In this document: one piece after another, positions 10,554 to 20,316 of the stretch
Numbering within the stretch: position 1 is the stretch's first letter
Layout: every line of letters starts with the position of its first letter
DNA from: Falciphora oryzae
Lineage: Eukaryota > Ascomycota > Sordariomycetes > Magnaporthales > Magnaporthaceae
Reading direction: 5' to 3'
NCBI GenBank assembly: GCA_000733355.1
Contig: JNVV01000038.1
Span: forward strand, 389,414 to 453,413
Length of the DNA stretch: 64,000 bases
The notes under the pieces: generated by a model
The model's database searches: none
What the model was told of the DNA's origin: nothing
What the model saw: only the letters and a program-made list of their open reading frames with translations
Made by a program: the position numbers and the translations under genes

Positions 10554-12509
10554 TTACAAAAGTCCCAGCAGCCTGTCCCAGTTCAGCGGATCCTTCTGGT
10601 AGCACTCCTTCAGCTCCCTGAAGATGCTCTCCCAAACGTCCTCGCTGTCGTAGCCGAACTGGGTGATCGCAAGCATCATGGCGGCAAACAAGCCCGTCCT
10701 GCACGTGTCCTTCTGCAAAACAACGTTGACCATGGCCTCTGCGGCCTTGTGCGAGGCTGTCCTCTTCTGTTGCTCAGCCGGGAACTCTGAGATCTGGCTG
10801 GCCTCGGCCAGCTGCTCCATCTCGGCGCGATACTTCTCCCGAACCGCATCTTTGACCGCAGTGTCGGGGGCCGTGGGCAGCAGAGACATCTCGAACACGT
10901 CTTGGGTGATCCCCATGCCGTAGGCGTAGCTGATCACACTGGTGGTAGCCAGGTAGTGGCCCCTGTCTTGGATGACATAGAGAGGGATCAAGTCAGCCCG
11001 GAGGTCCACGATCCTGGACTCGGTGGCGTGGTGCTTGCACTCGAGGGCCTGCTTCACGCCGGCCTTGCGGGCCATCTCCTGCTCGATCTTGTGGATACGC
11101 TCCTTGGTCCCCGCGTGGGCGTACCAGGCCTCGTCCCTCTCGGCGTGCAGCGTCACGAGGCGGCTGGCCTCGATCTCCTTGCGCCAGCCGTACAGCCAGA
11201 CCGTGGCCCAGATGCCGGTGAAGGGGCCGTTTGCGACGAGGCACTGGGTGAAGTGCCGGTTGCCCTGCCAGTGCTCGTCCCCAGGGCCCTCCCAGTGGGC
11301 GTGGCCAGGCGTGTCCCTCTCGGCCTTGCGGATCGGGTGGTCGGTGCTCAGGTTGACGTCCAGCCGGGCGGGGAAGAAGGGGAAGGGAGGACCGGCGCCT
11401 CCGTGGAAGTGCTTGATCTCGACCTCCTCGCAGGTGTCCAGCCGCTCGTACTCGGTGTTGAGGTCGCGCCAGATCTCCATATGCTTGCGGTGACGAGCCT
11501 CGAGCCCGAGCCTCTGAATCTCGAGCTCGTCGATTTCTTTTTGCTCCTTCTCGATCTTCTGCTGCCAGTGTTCCAGCGCAGTGCGCAACGCGTCGTGGAT
11601 GGGCTCTTCCATAACCCTGTTTCCCTGGGACTTGGGGTAGTCCAACCGCCGGACTATCTGCGGACCATCTTGAGCGAGATGTTTGAGAAAGCCGGCAAGG
11701 GACCTCTGGGCCAGATATTCGCCGACCACACCGTCGGGGATGTTGTTGATGAAGAAGTGCGGCGCAGTCCAGTTGCAGAGAGCCGTGCTGACAGCATGTG
11801 GGCGGCTGTGAATCTTGCTCCACATGTCGTACTGGTTGACGCGCGTGTGCAGCACGTGAGTGTTCCCTCCCACGCCCATAGCGCTGAAGAGCTCCTTGTA
11901 CTCGCGTAGCATGCGGGGGAGGGTCGCGCCGAGGCCGGCCTCGCTGCTGACGATGAAGCAGACGCTGTTGATGTTGCCCGCTTCTGCGATGGCCCTGAAG
12001 ATGGCCATCTTGTGCTTCTCGTCCTCGATGTTCATGTGCGCCTTGAGCCCGGCGTCACGCGCCGCTTTGGAGTTGTCGCTGTCATCCAGGCCTGGCGTGT
12101 CGATGATGCGGAGATGGAGGTGCTCCCCGGTGTACTTGATCTCGTGTTTGACTGACGAGCCGCCGGCATCGTTGTCTCCATCTTGGCTGCCGGCTGAATA
12201 GTATCCCTCTTCAAGCATCTCTGCGTCGTCAACCTCCTCGGCCGAGCCGACCGATACGGCCTTGCCGTCTTGGTCCTTGAGAAGGTGATCGCGAAGCTTG
12301 ACCGTGAGTGGGTACACAGAACACTCTTTGGTCATGGACGAGTTTCCGTCGCCTAGTTTGACCGCGTCTCCGGCTTGACGGCGGCCGGCGTAGTCGTATA
12401 ACGACCTGATGACGGACGACTTTCCATGCTGAGTGCATCCTATGAGGAGGACATTGATGGGCTGCCGGTCGCACGAGCAGCTGTCTTCTTGGACGAGGGA
12501 CATCCTCAA
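10554..12509 (-). CDS. AIG1/GIMAP-like P-loop GTPase, paralog 1
   Basis: A single-exon 651-aa protein. The G domain (about residues 15-280) has a Walker A/G1 motif GCTQHGKSS and a G3 motif IIDTPGLDDSD, followed by a switch-like region and FRAIAEAGNINSVCFIVS. The G4 position reads LHTRVNQYD rather than the usual T/NKxD, as in AIG1-type proteins. A Lys/Glu-rich coiled coil follows (EKEQKEIDELEIQRLGLEAR), then a Pro/His/Trp-rich central segment, a second helical stretch (HAERDEAWYAH, KERIHKIEQEMARK) and a helical C-terminus. Two more genes with this layout lie at 13194 and 17952, and this one is transcribed divergently from the first of them. AIG1-type GTPases often assemble on membranes and act in defence or cell death in plants and animals; the fungal role is unknown. 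The start could also be the ATG two codons in. Confidence 0.8.
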   Translation of the reverse strand: MRMSLVQEDSCSCDRQPINVLLIGCTQHGKSSVIRSLYDYAGRRQAGDAVKLGDGNSSMTKECSVYPLTVKLRDHLLKDQDGKAVSVGSAEEVDDAEMLEEGYYSAGSQDGDNDAGGSSVKHEIKYTGEHLHLRIIDTPGLDDSDNSKAARDAGLKAHMNIEDEKHKMAIFRAIAEAGNINSVCFIVSSEAGLGATLPRMLREYKELFSAMGVGGNTHVLHTRVNQYDMWSKIHSRPHAVSTALCNWTAPHFFINNIPDGVVGEYLAQRSLAGFLKHLAQDGPQIVRRLDYPKSQGNRVMEEPIHDALRTALEHWQQKIEKEQKEIDELEIQRLGLEARHRKHMEIWRDLNTEYERLDTCEEVEIKHFHGGAGPPFPFFPARLDVNLSTDHPIRKAERDTPGHAHWEGPGDEHWQGNRHFTQCLVANGPFTGIWATVWLYGWRKEIEASRLVTLHAERDEAWYAHAGTKERIHKIEQEMARKAGVKQALECKHHATESRIVDLRADLIPLYVIQDRGHYLATTSVISYAYGMGITQDVFEMSLLPTAPDTAVKDAVREKYRAEMEQLAEASQISEFPAEQQKRTASHKAAEAMVNVVLQKDTCRTGLFAAMMLAITQFGYDSEDVWESIFRELKECYQKDPLNWDRLLGLL

Positions 12510-13193
12510 GTGCGCAAAGTGGTCGGGGATTTACTCGGGTATTACGACGTGAGATGGGAGAACAAATACAAGGCGTGAGAAGGAGGCTTCTTGAGAAGAG
12601 AATAATTAGTTAAGCACCCTTTTTGGTGTACGAAAATGAAACAAACAAAAGATTTGTGGGTCCTGGGGCTGAATGCTGATAGAAAAATAATTGTTTATGG
12701 AGGTACCTTTTTCCAGGAAAAAAAAAAGATTATCTGCATAACAAATCATGAGGGGCTCAGCCACGTCAGACTTGCTGTAGCACCGGGGGAAAGCACGAGG
12801 CGGGTCTTCTTTAGGCTAGAAACAGATGGCAAAGAGGGGTTAGTTTGCCCAAAACCACGTGTTTGGGTGCCTGATGCCCAGCGGCGCTGGGGCGCGAACG
12901 TTGGCTGGCCATTTGACCTCTAACAGCCAATAGCTGAGGAAGGCGAGGAAGCACAGCAGTGGCGGGAGCCAGCTCGTTCTCAACTCTCCGCCTATTAATT
13001 CAGGCCCTTCTCCACGGCCTCCACTCCTCCACTCCGCCCATAATTTCCCCTCTTCCTAACGCTGCAGCCATCTAGCCTTCCTGGAAGGTTCTCACTTTCT
13101 TCTCCATTGCCACCAAGGGCCCTGAGCAGCAAGCATCAAGCGTTCAGTCTTTTCTCGCATCCCCGTGCCCTTCCCTCCATTATCCACACAGGC
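12510..13193. promoter_or_regulatory. Shared divergent promoter of GTPase paralogs 1 and 2
   Basis: A 684-bp region between two divergently transcribed paralogs. It has a CT-rich leader on the plus side (13000-13190), a near-perfect CCAAT-like AACAGCCAATAGC near 12922 and TATTAATTC near 12992. Co-regulation of the pair is an inference from layout. Confidence 0.35.
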
Positions 13194-14877
13194 ATGGTTA
13201 CCAAATTTGGCAGTCAGGCCTCTGGCCCTGCAGCTCCTGCCTCGATTTCCCACACAGACAAGCCCATCAACGTCCTCATTCTAGGAGAGACCGCAAATGG
13301 CAAAAGCACCCTGATCAGGCGGCTTGGCATTTACAGTGGGAACGAAACTCCCGAGGTGTTGATCGGGAATGGTAAGAGCCATTGCTCCAATTTGCAAACA
13401 TCATTTTGACCTGACAATGGTTGCGCCTGGCTAACACTCCCCAGGCAACGAATCTTGCACCAAGACTGTCGCATCCCATCCAGTATCGACACGCCTTCAT
13501 AGCTATTCTCTAGTTGACGAACTAGGCGAGCCCCTGAGGTGCTCTAATTACGATGAGTTGCTCGACATCGGTTGGGAGGATGCCAGCCAGGCTCAAAGCA
13601 TGCCAGACGAGGATGGCAAGACTTTCCACTTCGACTTCTTCGACACGCCTGGTCTCGACGACTCGGACGGCAACGACGTGGCCATCATGGCCGATATCAT
13701 CCGCAACATCAACACTCTCCCGCACCTCAATGCCATCATCTACGTGCGATCCATGGAGCTGCCGTTCGGCCGGGCCTTTCGGTCATGGTACGACTACCTC
13801 GAGCGCTGCATGCCCATGCTCTGCCGTGGCATGATTGTCGTCCACTCGCGCTTCACCACGGATCGAGTCGCCGACGCTATGTCAAAGGGTGTGAAGCTCG
13901 CGGACGAACGTCGTAAGGGGTTCGAGGCCGCGACCGGTGGACACAACCGCAATGCACACTTCTTCATGGACAATGAGCCGGACCCTTACAGCCCATTTTC
14001 CGTGGTGCAGTCTCTCAACAGCTGCTATCAACTGCTGAAGCTGCTTTCCAAGCAGCGTCCGCTGGACATCTCCAATGTCAGGCTTTTCAAGGCCCCGAGC
14101 ATGAACTTGCTCGACAGCAAGGCCGCCCTGGCGCTAGGGAGCGTCCAAGATCGTCTGCGAGAGGCCCTTGCCCGCAAGATGGCCGACGCGTCCAAGTCGA
14201 AGCAGAAGCTCGAGCTCGCCAAGAGAGAGGCGACACGCTCCCGCAGAAAGATGGACCAGTGCGAAGCCGACTTGGCCAGGCTGGACAACGATCACGAGGT
14301 CCTCCTCGGCACCAAGTCGGTCCAGGACGACTATTCCATCATCCAAGATCTGCTGCTCTGCTGCTCGCTTCGACTCCCAAAGCGCGAGGCCAGCTTCCAT
14401 GCCGTCTGTGACATCTGCAACGTGGTCAAGTCGACGGATCCTGGATCCGAGTGGGTGGATGAGGACATGACCCCCAGGAGATGGAGCGCCAGACTGAAGG
14501 CGGGCCTGCTCAGCAGCATGGCCGGTTCCGTGACCTTCTACACAACCAACCGAATCATTCACTCGGGAAAGATCGAGGAGCTTCGGGCCAAACAGATAAA
14601 CCTGGCCTTTGAGCTGGGAGGCCATGAGAATACCGTCGAATCCGAGACTGGCGGCGGCGTCGAGCTGGGTGGAGATGTGGAGAAGCTGGGAGCTGAGCTT
14701 GAGAAGGTGGAGCGGATGAAGGACACCCTTGAGAAGAAGTCTTTTGACGTGGCCCTGTGGCCCGAGTTGCGAAGACTCTATACCAGCACGGGCAACGTGG
14801 GCATGAACGAGGTCGTGGAGCTCGTCAAGGTGTACGACCCCGCTACTGCGCTGCTCCTCACTGCCGCGCACTTCTAA
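13194..14877 (+). CDS. AIG1/GIMAP-like P-loop GTPase, paralog 2
   Basis: A protein of about 536 aa. Exon 1 is 13194-13371, the intron 13372-13444 (73 nt; GTAAGA, GGCTAACA, CCCAG) and exon 2 13445-14877. The G domain has G1 GETANGKST and G3 FFDTPGLDDSDGND. The G4 region reads VVHSRFTTD, so the canonical NKxD is absent. After the G domain there is a coiled coil (SKQKLELAKREATRSRRKMD) ending in LARLDNDHEVLL, a variable middle with CCSLRLPKREASFHAVCDIC, then YTTNRIIHSGKIEEL and a second coiled coil (EKLGAELEKVERMKDTLEKK). The YTTNRI..H motif and the DND at the end of coil 1 recur in paralog 3. The first downstream ATG (MVTKFG) is preferred over one 29 codons earlier because the extension is unlike the family. 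The pogo element lies downstream. Confidence 0.8.
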
Positions 14878-15337
14878 ACTCACGCACTGGCGGCCACACA
14901 CAACACCAACACACACGCTCACGTACGGCGCCTGGGTACTTGATAGCGAGGCGTGAGGGTGGGGTATTTCCTACAAAAGGCGGGAAGGCCTTCAGAATAT
15001 GGCAGACCTCGGTAAACAGGTTGAAGAAATAAGAATTTGTCCGCCAACTCGACCTCGCAAGTGAGAATTTCCCCGTGAATCGCTCCCTGATCGGCAACTA
15101 GTGGCTTAAAATAAGAGGAGTATCGAATCCCTGAGAAATCTCCTCTCTTGTGACCACACGTGACAGGCCTCCACGGCATCGAGCAGCCTTCAGGGCACAT
15201 GGCTCACCGCATCACCTGTAGGGTCGCTGCGCCAGATGTACTACCTTTTCCAATGGCGGAGTTGACACCCTTTCCAGGCCGACTGCCCGAGAGAAGATTG
15301 TTTCATGAATCCACAGCCTTGTTTGTAAGTCTAGTTA
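14878..15337. other. Intergenic, left flank of the pogo insertion
   Basis: No gene seen. It contains the GTPase 3' side with a CACACA-rich stretch. The last bases are the palindrome AGTTA next to the transposon; TA at 15336-15337 is the presumed target duplication. Confidence 0.45.
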
Positions 15338-15371
15338 CCCCCTGTCCGTTCACCCCCCCTGTCCGCCCACC
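15338..15371 (+). repeat. P1 left terminal inverted repeat
   Basis: 34 bp, perfectly complementary to 17142-17175. It contains two copies of the CCCCCTGTCCG motif separated by TTCACCC. Confidence 0.95.
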
Positions 15372-15429
15372 CAACCAACTCGGATCCCGACCAAACCTAG
15401 TGCATTCAACTGCAAATTTCTACCTCAAT

Positions 15430-17040
15430 TTAACTAACCTCGATACAACTGTATATAGATTCCTGATCAGAATCTTCCGCTGTTTCAGACGCTGTATCAT
15501 TTGCCTCCTCAACTTGCCCCCTTGCCTTTGCAACGCGCCGGATATTCACGAAGGTCTCGTTGGGATCCGGGGCCACCTTCCTTTTTTTGCGAGGCCGCTG
15601 TGCCTCCAATTCGGCCTCCAGCCGCCTAATTTTTTGCAGGGCCTCAGCTAATTCGAATTCACGCGCCTCGTAGCCTTTTTGGACTTTCCGGAGGAAAAGT
15701 CGGGCCGTAGGGCTTGCCGGAATCCGGGCCTTGAAGGTGCTGATTTGGGAGGCCAATTCTCTAGTCTGCTTGGGAGTTTCCCAGGGCACCTGGGACAGCA
15801 AAATAGGGACGTTTGAACGCTGTTTGGCCCTGTTATCCTCTGCAGATTGTTGAATTCCGGCTCGTTGGCTGTTTTGGTTGGAGTTTTCGAGTAAAAGTCG
15901 GCTCGATAGGGGTTTTCGGATATTCCGGGGCCAAAGGCCCGATGCCCGCCACCCCGACTTGATTATATAAGGGGTAAGGGCTTGTGATCTTGCAGAGGCA
16001 TAGCCCTGCAAAAATAAACGTTTTCCCACTACAGTTGAGCAGGTAAATAAAGCCTGGGAGCCGGTTATTTTGCGGTAGGCCTGTTTGAGAGGGCTGAAGA
16101 CGGATAGATCCAAAGGCTGCAAAACGTGCGAGGAATGAGGGGGTAAATAAAGCAAAAAGACGTTGTTTTGGAAGCAAAGAGATATAAACTCTTTGGTTAT
16201 ATGGGATCCGTGGCCATCTAATATCAAAAGCCGGCGTTCGGGGGTAGGGGGTTGGGTGCGAGGGAGAAAGACTTTTTGCAGCCATTCGATAGCCGTGCGA
16301 TCCGTAGTCCACCCGCTATCCGTTGCGGTGAATTCCCAGCCTTTGAATTGGCCTAAATCCTCCGGAAACCACTGTTCCTGTACGTATTTTCCTTTAAAAA
16401 TAATGAGGGGAGGAAGCGAGACCCCAGTGGCCGAGATGCATTCGATAAACGAAGTCCAAGTGCGCGTGCCGGGCTCTTTTCTTTGCAAAAGCCGGGCCTC
16501 CGCGAGGCCTAGAACGAGCCCGTTACCCGTTTTGCCCTCCTGGAGGCCCCCCTCGTCGGCGTTGTACGTGTTTTCCGGCTTGATCCCGGCCACCTCCGGG
16601 ATTTGGAGGTATTCCCACCACTGCCTAATTATTGCAGTAGTAGCCCCTTTAACTCGTGCCGACTCTATGCGCCGGCCTCTTCCGACACGGATCTCCGGAT
16701 ATCTTTGCAAAAAGCGGTTAATCCAGCGCTTCCCAAGGGCCTGTTGGGTGCCCTCCCGGCGTAGGATCTCCTCCGCAAAAAAGCGGACTTCTGCATGCGT
16801 TGGAGGGAGGCCTAGGGAGGCCTGTATGCGTATCCAATCTGCCAGGCCCTTCTCCTGGGCCGGCCCTAACCGCTGAAAAGGCTCTTGGGACTGCCGGATA
16901 GGTAGGGCGCCTTTTAAACGATCTCGTAAGGTCGACGTTGGTATCCCATAGGTCCGGGCAGCCTTTCGGATAGGAACTTTCGCTTGCACCGCGGCGACGG
17001 CTCGTTCGATTTCTTGTTCCGTATACTGTTTCTCTGGCAT
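15430..17040 (-). CDS. Pogo-family DDE transposase
   Basis: A 536-aa transposase. The N-terminus MPEKQYTEQEIERAVAAV with ARTYGIPTSTLRDRLKG is a psq-type helix-turn-helix, followed by a CENP-B-type DNA-binding domain (EKGLADWI, EEILRREG, WINRFLQRYPEI). The catalytic core has the first Asp in ENTYNADEGG, the second in LLILDGHGSHITKEF and the third in PPHSSHVLQPLDLSVF. The C-terminus is a coiled coil (FELAEALQKIRRLEAELEAQ) with a basic RPRKKRK stretch and an acidic tail. The ATG at 17040 is chosen because the diverged copy at 52.66 kb starts at the same codon (MLEKQYTEEEVEQAV); an in-frame ATG 14 codons upstream is less likely. No frame damage is visible. Confidence 0.93.
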   Translation of the reverse strand: MPEKQYTEQEIERAVAAVQAKVPIRKAARTYGIPTSTLRDRLKGALPIRQSQEPFQRLGPAQEKGLADWIRIQASLGLPPTHAEVRFFAEEILRREGTQQALGKRWINRFLQRYPEIRVGRGRRIESARVKGATTAIIRQWWEYLQIPEVAGIKPENTYNADEGGLQEGKTGNGLVLGLAEARLLQRKEPGTRTWTSFIECISATGVSLPPLIIFKGKYVQEQWFPEDLGQFKGWEFTATDSGWTTDRTAIEWLQKVFLPRTQPPTPERRLLILDGHGSHITKEFISLCFQNNVFLLYLPPHSSHVLQPLDLSVFSPLKQAYRKITGSQALFTCSTVVGKRLFLQGYASARSQALTPYIIKSGWRASGLWPRNIRKPLSSRLLLENSNQNSQRAGIQQSAEDNRAKQRSNVPILLSQVPWETPKQTRELASQISTFKARIPASPTARLFLRKVQKGYEAREFELAEALQKIRRLEAELEAQRPRKKRKVAPDPNETFVNIRRVAKARGQVEEANDTASETAEDSDQESIYSCIEVS

Positions 17041-17141
17041 CTCAGCGTTCGAATGCAGCAAAAAGGAAGGAAAACGGATCAAAATTGATGGAATCCCGTA
17101 GAATTGAAGTACGTGCGACGATTCGGGGTTGTGGGACCGCA

Positions 17142-17175
17142 GGTGGGCGGACAGGGGGGGTGAACGGACAGGGGG
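17142..17175 (-). repeat. P1 right terminal inverted repeat
   Basis: 34 bp, exact reverse complement of 15338-15371, followed by TA at 17176-17177. Confidence 0.95.
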
Positions 17176-17177
17176 TA

Positions 17178-17951
17178 ACTTGACTTATACCTGCCTGCTG
17201 TCTCGGCACCGCCAGAGGGCTACCGGACTGACCACTGTCAGCCGCTTGACATTTTCCACCAATCAACTCACACTGAACGTTCTACCGTCGTCTCGAAGTG
17301 GCTCGGCCCACCGCTTTAGCGACAGCTTCTGCGTGGGGCGCAGGCTTTCTCACGAAGCTTGATAACCCGAACGATGGCATGTAGCCCAAGATAGCGGCGG
17401 TCCGTAGGAAGATATCGACCAAAAAGAGACGGACGACGAAGATATACGGTGAACCTCGTTCTCCTATCAGAGAATAACCCCGCACTGATTTTTACAGGTT
17501 GAACAAGGGCTGGAAAATGCCAGTCGTACATCAACATCAACAGCACCATATTAACCCCAAATATATTGTGCTGTGTTCCGGGCAGCTTCGTGATACAAAT
17601 ATGCTAGTAACTGGTCAATCGGAATGGTGCCGAAACGTCGGTTGAGGCCACCAGAAGCTTTAAACTCAGGCTAGGGTGTCCTGTAATGCTTGGATAGGAT
17701 GTATCTACCACATGTATGCACCCTCTTGTTGGCCAGCACTCAGTTTTCTCAAAAGTGGGGTTCTACGCTTTCTGTGCAATGAGAGCAGAGAGAGCTGCCC
17801 AGAACAACTCGCCCTAACGTACTTAAATTCTGGGCAAAAATTTGGGACCCAAAAATTCCCCTCCTCCATCCCACCCACCCGTTGTGGAACATTCACCAGA
17901 ACCAACTCGGCCGACGAGAACTCCCCAACTCGCGAGAGTGCCACTCCCAGC
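17178..17951. other. Intergenic, upstream of GTPase paralog 3
   Basis: Right flank of the pogo insertion and the 5' region of the next gene. The frame of that gene stays open 276 nt upstream of its preferred start, but the extension looks non-coding. Confidence 0.4.
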
Positions 17952-19772
17952 ATGGCCGAAGCCCAAGTTGCCGCCGCCGCCCCTCTCGGGCCAGCCCAGA
18001 CGGTAGCTCCTCCTACCAGCAGGCGATTTCTAAACCCAGACGACCCTGTCTGCATCCTGCTCGTCGGCCCGTCACAGAATGGCAAAACCACCCTGGTCAA
18101 CCGCCTCATTGACATGGCAGTCAACAAGGTGGAGAGAGGCCAGGAAGGCGACAAGAATAAGAAATGCACCCTGACCACAACCGAGTACGACCTGGAGGTG
18201 CCGATGTCTCAATACGTCCTCGTTCACAAGATAACAGGTGACGAAGTCCCCGAGATCGCATCAGACGAAGCGGGTCTCATGACCCAGTGGAGGAAGATTC
18301 AGGCGGCGAGATACGCGATCAAGATGGTCAATCCCAACCCCCTGTACCTCAAGCTCCACCTCATCGACACTCCTGGGCTTGACGACAGCGAGGGCAAAGA
18401 CTACGAGAACATGGAGGACGTCCTCAGCACCCTCAACCGCTTGTCGCAGGCCGAGGAGCCTTGGAAGCGCAAGCTCAACGCCATGGTTCTCGTCTACAAC
18501 TCCAACAACTCCTTTAGCGGCTCGTTTCAGACCATCGTCAAGAACTACCACAAGTGCATGCCCAACCTCTTCGAAACCATGGCCGTTGTCAACACTCACT
18601 TCGACATGGTCAATCTGGGCCAGAGGCGCCTTAACCTGCTCCGCCAGGGTGCCATCTCGATCGCCGACAGCGCGCGTCGTGTCGTCATGCGCACCCGCGC
18701 CGACGACTTCGATCGGCTGGTCGGCCTGCCGCTGGCCCCGACGCACTTCCACGTCGACAACCGGCCCGGAGACCGCAACGCGTACGCCGACATAGTGTCG
18801 CGCAACACCATCGCCGACCTCATCGCCTACATGGCCGCGTCCCTGTCGAGCCCCATGCCCATCACGCAGATGCGCGTCATCAAGAGCCCGGACATGGAGA
18901 TGGTCGACGCCGCGCTGCAGAGCCTGCTTGGGCACGCCGTGGGCTGCTGGAACTCCGAGCTGAAAGACGCCCGCGAGCGCGCGTCCGACGCCGAGGCCTT
19001 CCGCAGCGTGGTGCTGCAGCTGCGCCAGGAGCTGCAGAATAACATCGCCCGATGTCGCGCCGACCTGGACCGCTGGGACAACGACACGCGCTGGGATCTG
19101 CGACCCTACATGACTGACGACAGCCCGAGCGCCGCGGCCCTATTCTTCGGCGGCACGCTGCTGCGGATGAAGACGCAGGGCTCCATGACCATCACCGAGG
19201 ACGGCGACGCGACCAACGAGTTCCAGGTCGAGACTGTGAACAGCCCTACGGGGCAATGGCTCAGCCACGAGTGGAGGGACAGCCCGCGCACATGGGTCGG
19301 CAAGTACGAGGGTTACCCGGGCCAGGCGCCGAGGCTGCTGGCTAAATCCTACACGACCAACCGGATCAAGCACAAGGACACCATCGCCGGGGCGTGGAAG
19401 CAGCTGTGCGAGTACGAGGCCTCGCTGGCGGAGAAGGATGCCATGTGGAGTGCCCGCTGGGCCCAGCAGGCCGCGGAGGGTCGCGCCGACGGGGCCCCGG
19501 CTCACACCGACGCGGACAAGAAGCTCGACGAGCTGGTCGGCTGGATCGAGGCTGCCAAAAACCTCAAGGAGGTCCTCGGACAGAAGAGCCCGCCGATAGA
19601 TACTGGCTTCAACGACGCGGCCAGGAAGAGATACAGGAAGATGCCGACCCATATCACGGCCGAGGATCTCTACGAGTTTGTGGAGGCCGCGGGGCCCGAG
19701 GTCGAGCTGCTGAAGCCGCTGAGCCAGGTGGACTGGAAGGGGTCAGACTTTAGGAAGTCGTGGCACCGATGA
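17952..19772 (+). CDS. AIG1/GIMAP-like P-loop GTPase, paralog 3
   Basis: A single-exon 606-aa protein. The G domain has G1 GPSQNGKTT (residues about 40-48) and G3 LIDTPGLDDSEGKD; the G4 region reads AVVNTHFDMVNLG, again non-canonical. Coil 1 (AFRSVVLQLRQELQNNIARC) ends in RADLDRWDNDTRW, matching the DND end of coil 1 in paralog 2. A Gly/Ser/Thr-rich middle follows, then YTTNRIKHKDTIAGAWKQL, matching the YTTNRI..H motif of paralog 2, a second helical segment (LASLAEKDAMW region) and a helical C-terminus. The start MAEAQVAAAAPLG is preferred over an in-frame ATG at 17676 because the extra 92 codons have no family features. Paralogs 2 and 3 are clearly related, but identity is low outside motifs. 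Confidence 0.82.
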   Translation: MAEAQVAAAAPLGPAQTVAPPTSRRFLNPDDPVCILLVGPSQNGKTTLVNRLIDMAVNKVERGQEGDKNKKCTLTTTEYDLEVPMSQYVLVHKITGDEVPEIASDEAGLMTQWRKIQAARYAIKMVNPNPLYLKLHLIDTPGLDDSEGKDYENMEDVLSTLNRLSQAEEPWKRKLNAMVLVYNSNNSFSGSFQTIVKNYHKCMPNLFETMAVVNTHFDMVNLGQRRLNLLRQGAISIADSARRVVMRTRADDFDRLVGLPLAPTHFHVDNRPGDRNAYADIVSRNTIADLIAYMAASLSSPMPITQMRVIKSPDMEMVDAALQSLLGHAVGCWNSELKDARERASDAEAFRSVVLQLRQELQNNIARCRADLDRWDNDTRWDLRPYMTDDSPSAAALFFGGTLLRMKTQGSMTITEDGDATNEFQVETVNSPTGQWLSHEWRDSPRTWVGKYEGYPGQAPRLLAKSYTTNRIKHKDTIAGAWKQLCEYEASLAEKDAMWSARWAQQAAEGRADGAPAHTDADKKLDELVGWIEAAKNLKEVLGQKSPPIDTGFNDAARKRYRKMPTHITAEDLYEFVEAAGPEVELLKPLSQVDWKGSDFRKSWHR

Positions 19773-20316
19773 GGCAGGTTTTTATCGAGGGAGACGAGAT
19801 TTCTCAAGTCCTTGCTTCGATGGACGAGCTGCACATTTGTCTGTAAAAGCCCTCACATGCCCTGAAATCGAACGTCGACAATGTGTTTCGTAGCACCGTA
19901 CAGTTCCATTCCTCAGAGTTTAGCTACGAATTACCTATCAGCTGGCTAAGTGTCGCCTGCCCTTGCGGCAAGGAGACGCCCCAAAGCTGAGCGGCATCTG
20001 TGACGTAATTAACTGGAAAAGAAGGGAGGATGTTGTTAACTTTCACTTCTGAGCAGGTGCGAGCATGGGTGCACCCAGCAGTGGTGTCCTTGTCTTGATT
20101 AGTGCGTGTGTGGTCCTAATTTGCACGAACTTCGACGTGGTGAAAATAATATTAACCACTTTGGGCACCCCACCCTTTCAGTCGACACCTACACTGTGTC
20201 AATCCCATAACCACTACTAGTAGCTCTGGCCATTAACACAATTTAGCCAGCCCAAGAGTCCTTCTACAGCACTGCCGCCATGCCTCCAGCAGAGAGCCGC
20301 ATGCTGACCCCCAAGT
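19773..20316. other. Intergenic
   Basis: No gene seen. A minor reading near 20280 (MPPAESRMLTP) stops after 15 codons. It may be the leftover 5' part of the LRR-like fragment that follows. Confidence 0.4.

Larger units (their letters stand above)
15338..17175 (-). mobile_element. Intact pogo-type DNA transposon (P1)
   Basis: A 1838-bp element with perfect terminal inverted repeats. The outermost bases CCCCCTGTCCG are repeated a second time inside each terminus, a layout typical of transposase binding sites. It is flanked by TA on both sides, as expected for Tc1/mariner/pogo elements. Perfect inversion extends three more bases (AGT-TA ... TA-ACT), so the target was either a palindrome AGTTAACT or the termini are 39 bp. 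The transposase frame is complete with no stops and no sign of RIP, unlike the second copy near 52.5 kb, so this is a recent arrival. Confidence 0.92.

Noticed and set aside
10902..11909. 335-codon plus-strand frame
   Set aside because: Shadow of the GTPase paralog 1 gene on the opposite strand.
17676..17951. Upstream in-frame start for GTPase paralog 3
   Set aside because: The 92 extra codons have no family features; the ATG at 17952 fits length and context better.
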